In this document: positions 1 through 63,950 of the stretch, in pieces
How positions within the stretch are numbered: position 1 is the stretch's first letter
How the letters are laid out: every line of letters starts with the position of its first letter
Origin: Ophthalmolycus amberensis
Lineage: Eukaryota; Chordata; Actinopteri; Perciformes; Zoarcidae
NCBI GenBank assembly: GCA_024529925.1
Contig: JAFEUB010001476.1
Span: 124,001 to 188,000 of the forward strand
Reading direction: 5' to 3'
DNA length: 64,000 nucleotides
The notes under the pieces: model-generated
Told to the model about the DNA's origin: nothing
Databases searched by the model: none
Seen by the model: the letters and a program-made list of their open reading frames with translations, nothing else
Position numbers and translations under genes: made by a program

Positions 1-345
1 TTATTGGGAAAGTTTTTTGATTAATGCTGTCAATCATTAATACTAATGAGGGCTCAACAGTAACAACAGTGTTTGGTTGGAATTAGTTAGACTCACCACA
101 TGTAGACTGTGGGTATAAGTCTGTCATTGGCTACATTCTGCTCCCCTATTGGTATCTGCGCTATTTTGCAAGGGCACCGCCGCTGAATCCTGTGTTTAGC
201 GCCGCTAAGACGAATGTGATTGGGTTAAAGAAATACAAAACAAGCCATATTATACCCCCTTATACCAGAAAGATAATGTGTGGAGCCAGACCTTTCTTTA
301 GCGCTGTGAAGATAGACTAGGTTGTATGAACAAAGTACACATTAC
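1..345 (-). other. tex264 intron 3 (5' part) with a teleost dispersed repeat
   Basis: This is non-coding sequence downstream of the donor at 345. About 100-325 resembles, from memory, a widespread percomorph repeat containing 'gtgattgggttaaag' and 'agccagacctttctttagcgctgtg'. No terminal repeats could be fixed because the copy is diverged and near the window edge. Confidence 0.5.
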
Positions 346-54964
<54,619 letters not shown>

Positions 54965-57076
54965 GGTTTCTCTCTTCTCAAAGCGGTAACGTAAAGATGC
55001 AAAAAAAAAAGAAGAAAAAAAGAAGATATCTGTCAAGCCTGAAACACGTCCTCCTCTGGGTTACACACCGCGAGACTGTGGTCCGAGCAGCTTCACACGA
55101 CCAAAACAAACGTGGCTATTCGAAAGACGGTGTTGAATTTAGGATTCACAGTCGCAATGACCTGAAATGAAACACAAAACACTCGGTCAAGTTGACAGAG
55201 AAGACGGTTTGTTTACGGTATTTCCCCAAACACAGGACACGCTTCCTGGATAGACCATTCTCGGCCATAGCAGGGGGAGACGCGAATGCGCTTTTTAAAT
55301 TATTAATTTGCATGTATTAATCACACCGCCAAAATATGAAGTATATACATTATAAACATCAATCAATACATTTGATTCCTATATATCAACGAAAGCCATC
55401 GTTAATGCGTACAGCACACGCATTTATGGCATTATATTCCCTGTTTTCTTTACCGTGGTTCAGCCCAAGAGCTGTGCAGAAGGATGATAGCGCTGTGACA
55501 AAAAGTGGTGATTTTCTTTGTTTTCATTCATATATATTATGATTCTCGAGCTCTATAAATGATGTAAGAGATGTATCTGAAGCATGTCGGTGCTTGTAGA
55601 CAGTTGTCAGTGCTGCGTTTAGGGATTCAAACACTGAAGGTTTCGTTCAACCAGAATTGCAAAGTCCTGTTCATGTCAAGTTCTTCAAACTATGGAAATT
55701 CATTTAGGACAAAATGTGAAGCGAATTACAAAACGAGTTTGAGCAGAATCCAGTGGAGCTGAGGGATTTGTAAACCCAGATCATGTTCTGTAATCAAGTT
55801 AGGACAGAATCAGGATTACGCTTTCATTTATTTTGTCATTTAATAACATAACTCTGTTACTAGTTAGGCTCCTCCCCAACACCGGAGGTGTGATAGATGT
55901 TTAGCTTTCTTTGCTCTCTGGGATTTGTTTAAATCCGCATGCTGTTCTGACAGTTTAATTAATATGACTGACCAAATTTAAAGCTGCATGAATACATTTT
56001 TAAACACTAGGGGCAGAAAACTGCCAAAACAAGCTGACAAAACAAGCTGGAAAAACAACTGCAAGCATATCATGTCCCACCACATATTTTCAAATTCGCA
56101 ATGGATATAAACTGATTCAAAGGGGATTTTTTGTTTTGTGCTTTGAATGTAAATAGCTTGCCAGAGTGCAACGAAAGCATCAAAATAGACTAATAGAGCT
56201 TGTTTATCAGAATAAGAAATGCCAATAGGTCTAGGCTACGCCCCGAATGTCTGTTATGTGTTTATTAACTGGGCCAGGCCTCCTGTAATTTTACAAGAGT
56301 GCCCCCGGGGCAAAGCAAACTGAGTATCCCTGCAGTAGAGGGCCTCACTGGTGGACTTCAGACCAGGACCTGAGTTGGACCGAGTCCAAGTTATTATCCA
56401 TGTAAATGTATTAGAGCTCAGCTCCGACCCAATTAGATCATGTGATGTGTCTTAATCATCGTGTGAGAGGAATGTGATATATAATGCAAGACAGAGACTT
56501 TCTATACAATATTGTACAGCCCAGTTTTAAGTTGTGAATTTGACTCAGTTGTTTTAGAAATGTTGACTTTAGTGTCCAAATAGCTTGGGTTAGTACGTTC
56601 TTACTGTTAAACTGTGCATTTGTCCTTCCACATCCATGTAGTTCACTTTCTTTAATTTCCTCATCTTCCTACCAGGAGGAAGAGCACCCCAGCCTGTTGA
56701 CAACCAGATTTCTTGGCTGCATTTGGGATTGTGAGTTATAAAAGCAGAATAACTTTCAAATGTATGCAAGTCTGACTATGTCAACAAAGCAAGGAGGATC
56801 TCTGGATACAACACACACAGAGGGAGAGTGACTTCATTCTCTGCTGAGGTAGACAGAACTCCACTATAGCTTTACATTGCAAATAGTCTTTGCTGCTCTT
56901 AATCGCGAACACATTGCACCATTAACATGTTTACAAATGAGTCTGCAGGAGGTGTTAAAGACATCACTTGCCTTCATTTCAAACTGAAGCTTATCGGTGC
57001 TGTCCCTCTTTAATGTCAGTGTTTAGTCAGTTCTTATATTTATACTGAATGACAAATCAGACTGAAACAATCTCTA
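54965..57076. other. fancd2-tex264 intergenic region
   Basis: About 2.1 kb between the fancd2 poly(A) signal and the tex264 start codon. No ORF, RNA gene or clear transposon is recognised. The tex264 5' UTR and promoter should lie in the first few hundred bases above 54964. Confidence 0.6.
55040..55340 (-). promoter_or_regulatory. tex264: Probable tex264 promoter region
   Basis: It lies directly upstream of tex264. On the minus strand it contains TTTGGCGG (55326-55333, E2F-like), and there is an ATTTGCAT octamer at 55306-55313, with local CpGs around 55275-55292. No TATA box or start site is evident; the assignment is by position. Confidence 0.35.
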
Positions 57077-57077
57077 T

Positions 57078-57083
57078 TTTATT
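57078..57083 (-). terminator. fancd2: Candidate fancd2 poly(A) signal
   Basis: AATAAA on the minus strand, about 195 nt beyond the stop codon. It is the first canonical signal downstream of the stop. Confidence 0.7.
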
Positions 57084-57276
57084 TTGAAAAAAAGCATATA
57101 ACACATTTCTTTAAAGAACCATACTTAATGTGGAAACTGTTAACATGTTTTATCTTCAACAGAAAATAAAACCAGTGGAAGTACATCAACGCATTGCCCA
57201 TTGAGGAGCAGTATTTAATACATTTAGAAAGTGTTGATGTAAAAAGACACTTCCAAACCAAGAGTGTATTGTTTGG

Positions 57277-57363
57277 TTAATCAGAGTCATCTGTAATATC
57301 ATCTTGATCCACATCTTCCTCTCTGTTGACTGTCTTGCTTCCCTCAGAGTCAGTCCCCGGGGC
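57277..57363 (-). CDS. fancd2: fancd2 terminal coding exon
   Basis: 87 nt including TAA at 57279-57277: acceptor TCTTTAG|GCC. Encodes APGTDSEGSKTVNREEDV and ends TDDSD, as in the human long isoform (DDSD). Confidence 0.95.
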   Translation of the reverse strand, partial: APGTDSEGSKTVNREEDVDQDDITDDSD

Positions 57364-60300
57364 CTAAAGAAAAGCACATGAGAAACCTTTGGCAAACATG
57401 CTCAATTAAAGCCGTGAACCAGCATGGAGGAGAAGCTACGTAACATGGGGTCTCAGAACTGACATCAGACGTGTTCCCTGTTAACTGTGTCGGCCACTAA
57501 TCATTAGCGTGCTACAGAGCTCCAACAGTTATCTTATCAGCCCTTTCCAGTTTCCACTGTCTGTTGAACTGTTTGGTTTGAACTTCACAAAGTAACGACC
57601 TACTCAGCAGCAGTGGAAGCACGTTGTTTGGCTCACAGTATTATTACTGTGTGCTGCTTATACCTTCAAATAAAACCTTTCAGCTACTTTGTGCTTATTT
57701 ACACATTAATCTGTTTTGTATTCACTTCCATCCATTGTTCAGTTTAATGAAGAAGGTTTTATTACGTTTTTCTCTCTTTCTCCCTTTGTTTACAACGTAC
57801 ACTCCCTGATTTTTGGGTTTGCCGCTGAATCTCTCAAATTTCCCAGGTTGTTGTTGTTGTTTTGAAAGACACCACAGTTAATACTAGTTATAGTATAATG
57901 AGTGTAAACACATTGTCAACTGTAATTGCATTGTTAATACCTGTTGGTCTCTATAGTTTTTCACCATTTTGATAAGTTTTGTTAAATTAATTCTTGGTCA
58001 AGTTACTGCTGTTTGGACTAAACTCTCGGCCATGTTGTCTAAAATGTTACAGAATCGAAACTTTCCAACTTTCCATCCCATCCTATTCCCGTATCAGATG
58101 TGAACACAATGCCTGAACATGGCAGGTACCTCATCCTCTGCCTGGTCCTGAGGCAGCGGGGAACGTTGCTCCTCCTCATCTTCATCACTTTCTTGTGACT
58201 GCTGAGAAAGAATCTCTTCACCCTGCAGCATATATTGTTTGTTTACTGTCAGCGGACAAACATGTACAGAGACACTTACAATAAGTTCAATAATGTTGTA
58301 CCTTCAGGTTGCGATTCTTCAGGTTGCCAATCCGAAATGCCTCCTGACAGTTGTTGAGCGACAGCATGGCCTTCACTCTGTAAACAAACAGCTCGAGGCT
58401 CTTCTTTAAGGCTGGTACGTGATTGGTCAGGCTTGTATCCTGTTGAATCTGAGCACCAACACATTATGACAGGGTTACTTAGTTCTAATTTAACAGGAAT
58501 ATTCATTACATCTTGAAAGATTTGGCACCAGTACATGTAGAGAGATGTCTCCAACTAAATAAATTAGAAATGAATGAGCTAGAAACTGTGTGAACTGTTT
58601 CTACCTTAGAATGTCCACACATGTGATGGAGCTGCCGGGTGCTGAGCTGGAAGGTTTTTAGCAGGTCCTGGACATCCTCCTTAAAAAGGCAAAGCATCAC
58701 ACAGTCACCCCAATGTCAGCACTTCATTATCTCCGCCAGAAGTAATTACATCAGGACAACTATTTAAGAGTGCCGGCGACATTTCAAAGGCCATACACTC
58801 GTACAGCATTTCACAATTCAACGTTCAGCTTGATATGACATTTACAAGCTGTATTAGGTGACATCATCTCATGCGTACCATGTGCCTCTTGAAACTGTTG
58901 TCCAGTAGTGGCATCCCCAACTTCAGGAAAGACTCCAGGAAAAGGCGGCCATACTGGCAATAACAACATTATAATCAGTTAATACAGAGTCACAGCAGAA
59001 AGAACTCTTTCTCAGTACTCACAGCCAACTCACCTTCAGGCACACATTGAGCACCGGCCTAGAATCAAACACCTGTGGAAAGAGATTAGAGCACAAATAC
59101 GTGAGCAGATGAGCCTAAGACTAACAAATGCATAAAATAGATGGGATAAAAGGGATGCGATTGCTCATTTAAGCTAACCGAAAACTACTCAAAATATGAC
59201 CCAGTACTGGACTGAATGCTGGAAATCGATGAGGTTAAATGTGATAAATCAGTTCAAACTGACATGCACAGCCATTAGATCATGCTGCTAACAGACCTTC
59301 ACTAGGTCGACCAGGACATGAAGATTTTTGACAGCCAGGGTCCATGTCAGCAGCTTCTCACTCTGAGCCTGAAGGAGAACATGGGTCGCATGTTTTAGTA
59401 GTCAAAACACACAGACACTTACATATAGTTAGTTATGCACAAACATCTTTGTGTTCTCCTGTACTGAATACAGGAGAACACAGTGTACATGTGTACCTGA
59501 TGGCTTACCTCAGTGTTGTCACTGACTTTGCCAGGCAGGAATCTTCCTGATGGCCTTTTCCAGCTCTGCCATCAACACTTTGTAGAACACCAGGAATGTG
59601 TGCCTTAAAAAATGGAAGAATTTACAGCATAAATAACAACAATATGGATAAATAAACTCTTTAATGTGATTATTATTGATTTATTGTTATCACAGTTAGA
59701 GTGCTGGATGGCAGGAGCACATGAATCAATCCAACTGCAATCTGCTACTTTTGTATGATCACGAACTCACAAGCGGCCTTGCATTTTGCCCTGAGACCAC
59801 TAAGCACGATGAAGTGATGGTGGTTCACCTGTTGAGAGTGGGCCATGATGCAGCGCTCTCATCTTTTGAAGCATTGATGAGCTCGGGGATTCCCACTCCA
59901 GTTATTTCCTCCACTGCCTTCAGGACATCGTCGACATGCTCCAGGTAGATTCTGCAGAGAGGAGAAAAGACAAATAAATGCTTCTTCAAAAGGTTCTTCA
60001 GAGATGATGCAAATGATACAAATCAATTTAAAGTATTTTGATAAATTACCTTTACTTATTCATAACTTAATTAGTGTGAATGATTTACAGAAGCTAAAAA
60101 ATAAGTTTTTGTTACTTTCCATCAATTTTGTAAGCAACTTCTTTTTGTTTTGTGCACAATTGATTTCTGAAAAGCAGACACACCTCAGGAGAGTATGAAG
60201 CGCCTCATTGAATTTGTTCCCTCGCTCCCTCGCTCCGCTGGCTGTCACCCATTCTTGGCTGAGGAATATTTTTGCTAGGGAAGCTTGGAAGACAAAGCGG

Positions 60301-61688
60301 GCATTCATCATCACAGTCCAATTGATCGCAGATGAGTTGATTTAAGTGAGGCAACGTGTCAGACTGACCAGTCTGCTCTCTGTAGGCAGCAGGGTTGCCT
60401 CCTTTCTCTGACACAGTGGACAGAAGCTGGGAGAGACACAGGGCTGTGCTGAGACTTGGCATTGTGCTGCGGAAGTTCACCAGGTACTCGAAGCCGTGTC
60501 TAAACAGAGCAAAAAACACAACTGAAACCACTAGACTTTATTAGAAAAGTGTGATATTAAGAGTTGCTCATCCCTGTGTGAATGTTGTGTTTTATGTCTC
60601 TTAAACTTTATCACTCACTTCACAAGCTGCCCCAAGGTCAAATCAGCACTTTCCTCTTTTAGTCGTTCAGCCAAAACTCCCAGCGCCTTCTTCAGTAAGC
60701 CCCGCTGTCCTGGCTGGCTGAATCCAGACCTGACAAACACACAGACGTAGATCCATCCAAACAGAAGCTAGACACACCGACTCTTCCAAAGGCCTACTGC
60801 TCTGTGATTCTATAGAGTTAAACAATTCAATGTCTCCTCCTCACCAGCTGAAGGTGGTGTTCAGGACCTGCAGGAGCAGCTGGTAGCCTGATGACATCAG
60901 ATGGTGCTCCTGAACATCTGTGGCGGGCCCGTCCACAACACCGTTGTTCTCAGACAGCACTCTCTAGGCGGGAAAAAAAATCACAAATGTAAACAAACAA
61001 CAATTTATTTAGACAACTGGACGAAAGAGGTATGGTCTCCACTCATATCTACAGATTTCTTTGCACCTGAAAATAGTTGTGGCAGTTCTCCAGGTGTGAG
61101 CAGAGGGCGGGCAGCAGCTGGACACAGTAGGAAGCAATATCCTTGGAGCTCCTCTGTTGTAGATGGGAGAAGCCCACGCTCTTATCGGTCCTTCCCTGCA
61201 CAGGAAAATATCTCATAAGGTTTGGTCTCATATAAGCCGGCATAGTAGTTTTATACAGTTGGAACTAAATATCATTGACACGCAAAGCCTCTCGGCAGAC
61301 AGGACAGAAGATGTACTTTCTTTAGGCCTTCATTTTATTTGCTTGTATGAAAGAAAAATCTAAGAAATCAACAATGAATATTGCAAACAGATGTGATTTC
61401 ATAATTTCTCTGATCAGCGCTTATCACGTTAAGCTGTTTTTCTGCACCTTGAAGAAAGGAGGTCTCTTGGCGGGGGCAGCTGTAAGACTGAACTCCAGCT
61501 TGCGATGCATATCCTCCAGCAGGAACACCAGCTCAGCAGGACCCAGCAGAACCTCCTCCCGCACCTCAAGCACAGAACAATATCAGAGATGTAGAACAAA
61601 AACCTGTGTATTGATGCATGTGCTGCTTAAAACTGTGCAATAGATTAAAACTGCATAGACAATGATTTCACTACAAAACAATCTGTGT

Positions 61689-61722
<34 letters not shown>

Positions 61723-63950
61723 TGTAAGCTGATGTACTCTGAATAACCTCAACCCTAATCTGAAAGGGGAATTGAAGTATTTCAACCTGGACCCTATATC
61801 CCATGTTTCTATGTCTAAGTGACTAATGGATACAACTATTATTTAAATAGGTCCAGGAGTTTGTCTGGTGCAGAGGAGGAGGAGGGAAACACACTGCGAT
61901 GATAAGCCTCGGTTATCCGCATGGACCGTTGCACGTGAGCCGATGCAGAATCGTGATGAGGAAACGTTTGGATCTTTTACAACTCGTGCTGGTTTCTCCT
62001 GACGGCAAACAGACATTCTCAAAGCTCCTCTTAGTTCTACATTTCTTCCGACTGTCTTGTGTATTGAGAAAATGTTGGATGTGCACGGACAGGCGAAGAC
62101 CTGCCACACAGAAACCCAGCGAAGGGCCGTGTCTGATGGTGTGATATCACAACCCTCACGAAAGGACAGAGACGCATCTGTACAAGACCGACGGGAATCA
62201 CACTTTAAACCACCTCCAAATGTGGTTTGGATCCGATTTGCAAAAAAATCAAAAAAATCTAGAAAATAGATTTGAGCTGGAAGTCTGAACGAAGTCTGGA
62301 CACAACAACAAGGGAAAATACAGAAGTTACCCTTTAAAGTTTGAAAGCCTTTATACATCAAATAATAAGAATGAAAATAATGTTTTGAAGAAAGCCCTAC
62401 AAGCCTTCTTATTCCCTTTCTTACCTTGGTGTGGAGCTCAGAGTCCAGCAGTGAGCGGGACAGCAGGCCACACTGCAGCACATCAAGCACCTCCATGTCC
62501 AGCTCCCTGAAGAACTGTCGGTAGGACACCAGACTGACACCTTGCCGCATCTCCTTTTCCTTCTCCTTTTCTGGCTGCTCCTTGAGCACAAGCAGAATCC
62601 CCTTTTTTAGCGCAGCTCCATAATAAAAAAGAGATTAATACGCGGGGCTTAAAGTTTACCTGCTGAGTTTTGTCTGCTTCGGTCATCTCCTCGAGCTGAG
62701 AGCTGCTCTCTGAGGAATTCTTACCAGGGAGCCTTCCTTTTCTTTCCTGTGCCGTCTAACATAACATATGTGAGTTAGACAATTATGTGAGTATTTATTC
62801 CTTATTCTGAGTAATTGGTTTGATTAATGTGGAAAAATATCTCCCGGTACCTTTCTTTGCCTTATTCACAGGAGCAGCAGAACTAAGTGTGACCCCATCT
62901 GGGCTTTCCCCATCAAAGTTGGCAACAGGTGGAACATAGCCAGGTGTTTCTGAAACATTGTTAAAAGAATTGACGCCACGTGGCACAGTGGGCAGATCCT
63001 CAGCATTGATGGATCTAAAACTCACCTGCCAAAGCCCTCTCCAGCAGTGACTGAAGGTAGGTGATGTTCTGCAGACGGGTCATCACTTTCATCTTCATCT
63101 CGGTTTCTTTTTGTTCACAGAAGGCATTTATGACCTGTCACAGAACAGGCTTTAGTCACATGTCTGACCTCCTTTTTAAAGAAAAGTGTTGTAAAAATCA
63201 AATCCCATGCAGTAACCTCTCTGAACCAGTTGATGGCGTGAAACAGCAAAGAACAGAAGAGTTCCCGACCAGCTTTTGACAGGCTCTCCAATTTCTCTAC
63301 GACGTCCATGTCCGTTAGGATCAGAGGGCAGCCTGGGGTCCAGCAAATGTAAACACACACACACACACACATCATTTTACAGCCATAGAGATGCGATCAA
63401 ACTGGTTTTCAGGAGAAATGTGTAACTTCCACGTCCTCACCCAGCAGGCCGTCGATCTCGTCCAGGTCTCCCTGGTGCAGTTTGTGCTCACAGAGTCTCA
63501 GGAGGCGGAAAAATGGAGACAGACAGAGAGGAGACACTCGCCTGTCCCCACAAAACACGGGAAGGAAACAAAATGCAACATCTCGTTGATTGCACGTTTG
63601 TAAGATATTACGAAACAAGTGAAATACATAATTGACTCCAGATTGACTGACTTGTGGGCCTTTGTGGTTTGACTCTGCTGCTCTCCTTTGGTCTGGAGAT
63701 CTTTGGCCAGCAGCGGCAGTAAGTTGATGACAATGCTTCCCTGAACCTCCAGGTCGTACATCACACGGGGCGTGAAGGGGAAGGAACTGAGAGACACACG
63801 GACATGTCAGGAGTTACAGGAATCAATGTTTATTAAAACGAGTCATTTCCTATGCTGCCAGCTGTCCATCACTAACCCGGATATTTCTGGTCCGAGATCC
63901 ACCACAAAGTCCGCCTGGAAGTCATCGATGACACTCTTTCCGATTGTTTG
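57277..63950 (-). CDS. fancd2: fancd2 (Fanconi anaemia group D2), 3' part: 23 coding exons to the stop codon
   Basis: About 2,390 coding nt (about 796 codons) in 23 exons. They follow the human FANCD2 order from the segment aligned to VGHTICNDFQ to the stop; both proteins end DDSD. Landmarks are PLCLSPFFRLLRLCEH, YRQFFRELDMEVLDVLQCGL, GFSHLQQRSSKDIASY, QLSTRQLHHMCGHSK and LNNCQEAFRIGNLKNRNLK. All introns are GT-AG and short (76-862 nt; several of 76-85). Family knowledge: FANCD2 pairs with FANCI, and the monoubiquitinated heterodimer clamps DNA at stalled forks to start interstrand-crosslink repair. The regulatory lysine (K561 in human) is off the right edge. Two exons (62660-62755 and 59509-59603) each carry one base too many for the frame. 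All other joins are consistent, so the gene is probably intact and the indels are either sequence errors or disruptive alleles. Confidence 0.97.
57364..58129 (-). other. fancd2 last intron
   Basis: 766 bp with a short TTG run near 57850. No other feature. Confidence 0.85.
58130..58222 (-). CDS. fancd2: fancd2 exon, 2nd from the 3' end
   Basis: 93 nt, phase 0: acceptor CTGCAG|GGT, donor GAG|GTACCT. Encodes GEEILSQQSQESDEDEEEQ and ends QAEDE. It is the acidic C-terminal tail; human has EDGEEDE here. Confidence 0.95.
58302..58439 (-). CDS. fancd2: fancd2 exon, 3rd from the 3' end
   Basis: 138 nt, phase 0: acceptor CAACAG|GAT, donor AAG|GTACAA. Encodes HVPALKKSLELFVYRVKAML and AFRIGNLKNRNLK. 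Confidence 0.97.
58605..58679 (-). CDS. fancd2: fancd2 exon, 4th from the 3' end
   Basis: 75 nt, phase 0: acceptor TTTAAG|GAG, donor AAG|GTAGAA. Encodes FQLSTRQLHHMCGHSK, nearly identical to human. Confidence 0.97.
58879..58953 (-). CDS. fancd2: fancd2 exon, 5th from the 3' end
   Basis: 75 nt, phase 0: acceptor TGCCAG|TAT, donor ATG|GTACGC. Encodes YGRLFLESFLKLGMPLLDN. Confidence 0.96.
59034..59072 (-). CDS. fancd2: fancd2 exon, 6th from the 3' end
   Basis: 39-nt microexon, phase 0: acceptor CCACAG|GTG, donor AAG|GTGAGT. Encodes VFDSRPVLNVCLK, against human VFDSHPVLHVCLK. Confidence 0.96.
59297..59368 (-). CDS. fancd2: fancd2 exon, 7th from the 3' end
   Basis: 72 nt, phase 0: acceptor CTTCAG|GCT, donor AAG|GTCTGT. 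Encodes SEKLLTWTLAVKNLHVLVDL. Confidence 0.95.
59450..59482. repeat. Perfect hairpin in a fancd2 intron
   Basis: TGTGTTCTCCTGTA (59450-59463) and its exact reverse complement (59469-59482) flank a 5-base loop, 26 nt downstream of the 59509 splice donor in transcript direction. Confidence 0.9.
59509..59603 (-). CDS. fancd2: fancd2 exon, 8th from the 3' end, with apparent +1 frameshift
   Basis: 95 nt, where 94 are needed to keep frame: acceptor TTTAAG|G, donor GAG|GTAAGC. The first part reads HTFLVFYKVLMAELEKAIRK, then IPAWQSQ and a stop. With one base fewer near 59536-59539 it would continue PGKVSDNTE, matching human EPGTAADSQQ. The next exon is in the downstream frame. Confidence 0.9.
59829..59951 (-). 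CDS. fancd2: fancd2 exon, 9th from the 3' end
   Basis: 123 nt: acceptor CTGCAG|A, donor ACAG|GTGAAC. Encodes IYLEHVDDVLKAVEEITGVG and IPELINASKD. Confidence 0.96.
60184..60283 (-). CDS. fancd2: fancd2 exon, 10th from the 3' end
   Basis: 100 nt: acceptor TCTTCCAAG|CT, donor CTGAG|GTGTGT. Encodes SLAKIFLSQEWVTASG and FNEALHTLL, matching human IASLARQFLCRVW. The 85-nt intron before it has a good pyrimidine tract. Confidence 0.9.
60369..60499 (-). CDS. fancd2: fancd2 exon, 11th from the 3' end
   Basis: 131 nt: acceptor GTTTAG|A, donor ACTG|GTCAGT. Encodes HGFEYLVNFRSTMPSLSTAL and NPAAYREQT. The open frame that runs on past the donor is intronic. Confidence 0.9.
60619..60729 (-). CDS. fancd2: fancd2 exon, 12th from the 3' end
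   Basis: 111 nt: acceptor GTCAG|G, donor GAA|GTGAGT. Encodes SGFSQPGQRGLLKKALGVLA and LTLGQLV. Confidence 0.95.
60845..60963 (-). CDS. fancd2: fancd2 exon, 13th from the 3' end
   Basis: 119 nt: acceptor CCTAG|AGA, donor CTG|GTGAGG. Encodes VLSENNGVVDGPATDVQEHH and YQLLLQVLNTTFS. Confidence 0.95.
61067..61195 (-). CDS. fancd2: fancd2 exon, 14th from the 3' end
   Basis: 129 nt, phase 0: acceptor GTGCAG|GGA, donor CAG|GTGCAA. Encodes SVGFSHLQQRSSKDIASY and CSHLENCHNYFQ, one of the best-conserved blocks with human. Confidence 0.97.
61448..61564 (-). CDS. fancd2: fancd2 exon, 15th from the 3' end
   Basis: 117 nt, phase 0: acceptor CTTGAG|GTG, donor AAG|GTGCAG. Encodes LLGPAELVFLLEDMHRKLEF and PAKRPPFFK. 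Confidence 0.95.
61565..62424 (-). other. fancd2 intron with repeat-like segment
   Basis: This 860-bp intron is the longest in the fancd2 part. It carries a CA microsatellite (about 61691-61722) and, at about 62100-62270, sequence that resembles a dispersed teleost repeat ('aaaccacctccaaatgtggtttgg'). The open minus frame reading on from the exon through 61843 is not coding. Confidence 0.6.
62425..62580 (-). CDS. fancd2: fancd2 exon, 16th from the 3' end
   Basis: 156 nt, phase 0 at both ends: acceptor CTCAAG|GAG, donor AAG|GTAAGA. It starts with the charged EQPEKEKEKEM, then YRQFFRELDMEVLDVLQCGL and LLDSELHTK, aligning with human AFFRELDIEVFSILHCGL. Confidence 0.95.
62660..62755 (-). CDS. 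fancd2: fancd2 exon, 17th from the 3' end, with apparent +1 frameshift
   Basis: 96 nt: acceptor TGTTAG|AC, donor CAG|GTAAAC. Entering in the phase set by the previous exon gives DGTGKKRKAP, then TGG TAA. Leaving in the phase required by the next exon gives GKNSSESSSQLEEMTEADK. One G too many in the plus-strand GGG at 62727-62729 explains the break. This is the low-conservation linker, basic and Ser-rich as in human. Confidence 0.85.
62851..62949 (-). CDS. fancd2: fancd2 exon, 18th from the 3' end
   Basis: 99 nt: acceptor TTTCAG|AA, donor AAAG|GTACCG. Encodes TPGYVPPVANFDGESPDG, matching human DYVPPLGNFDVE, then the basic NKAKK. It ends in phase 1. A GC donor ten bases earlier is a weaker alternative that would change the reading of the next exon. 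Confidence 0.88.
63026..63134 (-). CDS. fancd2: fancd2 exon, 19th from the 3' end
   Basis: 109 nt: acceptor GACAG|GTC, donor GCAG|GTGAGT. Encodes VINAFCEQKETEMKMKVMTR and the leucine-rich YLQSLLERALA. Confidence 0.95.
63217..63332 (-). CDS. fancd2: fancd2 exon, 20th from the 3' end
   Basis: 116 nt: acceptor CCCAG|GC, donor GAG|GTTACT. Encodes CPLILTDMDVVEKLESLSK and LLFHAINWFRE. Confidence 0.95.
63441..63541 (-). CDS. fancd2: fancd2 exon, 21st from the 3' end
   Basis: 101 nt: acceptor GACAG|G, donor G|GTGAGG. Encodes RVSPLCLSPFFRLLRLCEHK and DLDEIDGLL, strongly conserved with human. Confidence 0.95.
63652..63786 (-). CDS. fancd2: fancd2 exon, 22nd from the 3' end
   Basis: 135 nt: acceptor TCTCAG|T, donor AA|GTCAGT. 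Encodes FPFTPRVMYDLEVQG and INLLPLLAKDLQTKG, matching the human INLLPLLF block. Confidence 0.92.
63877..63950 (-). CDS. fancd2: fancd2 exon, 23rd from the 3' end
   Basis: 74 nt: acceptor CCAACAG|CAA, donor GG|GTTAGT. Encodes QTIGKSVIDDFQADFVVD. The right boundary is the least certain, because the frame stays open upstream to the window edge. Confidence 0.8.

Noticed and set aside
54965..55036. N-terminal extension of tex264
   Set aside because: The frame is open upstream, but the first codon is TTG and no ATG precedes the conserved MSDI start.
60284..60368. Continuous ORF suggesting one long fancd2 exon at 60184-60499
   Set aside because: The two conserved blocks are in different frames, and good donor (GTCAGT) and acceptor (TCTTCCAAG) sites remove 85 nt and join them in frame.
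61843..62589. 248-codon minus-strand ORF
   Set aside because: Only 62425-62580 is a fancd2 exon; the rest is read-through into the intron beyond a clear donor.
62713..62735. Strong cryptic donor CTG|GTAAGA inside the fancd2 linker exon as an explanation of the frame break
   Set aside because: Ending the exon there leaves a phase no downstream acceptor can complete, and an intron within the exon would be far too short.
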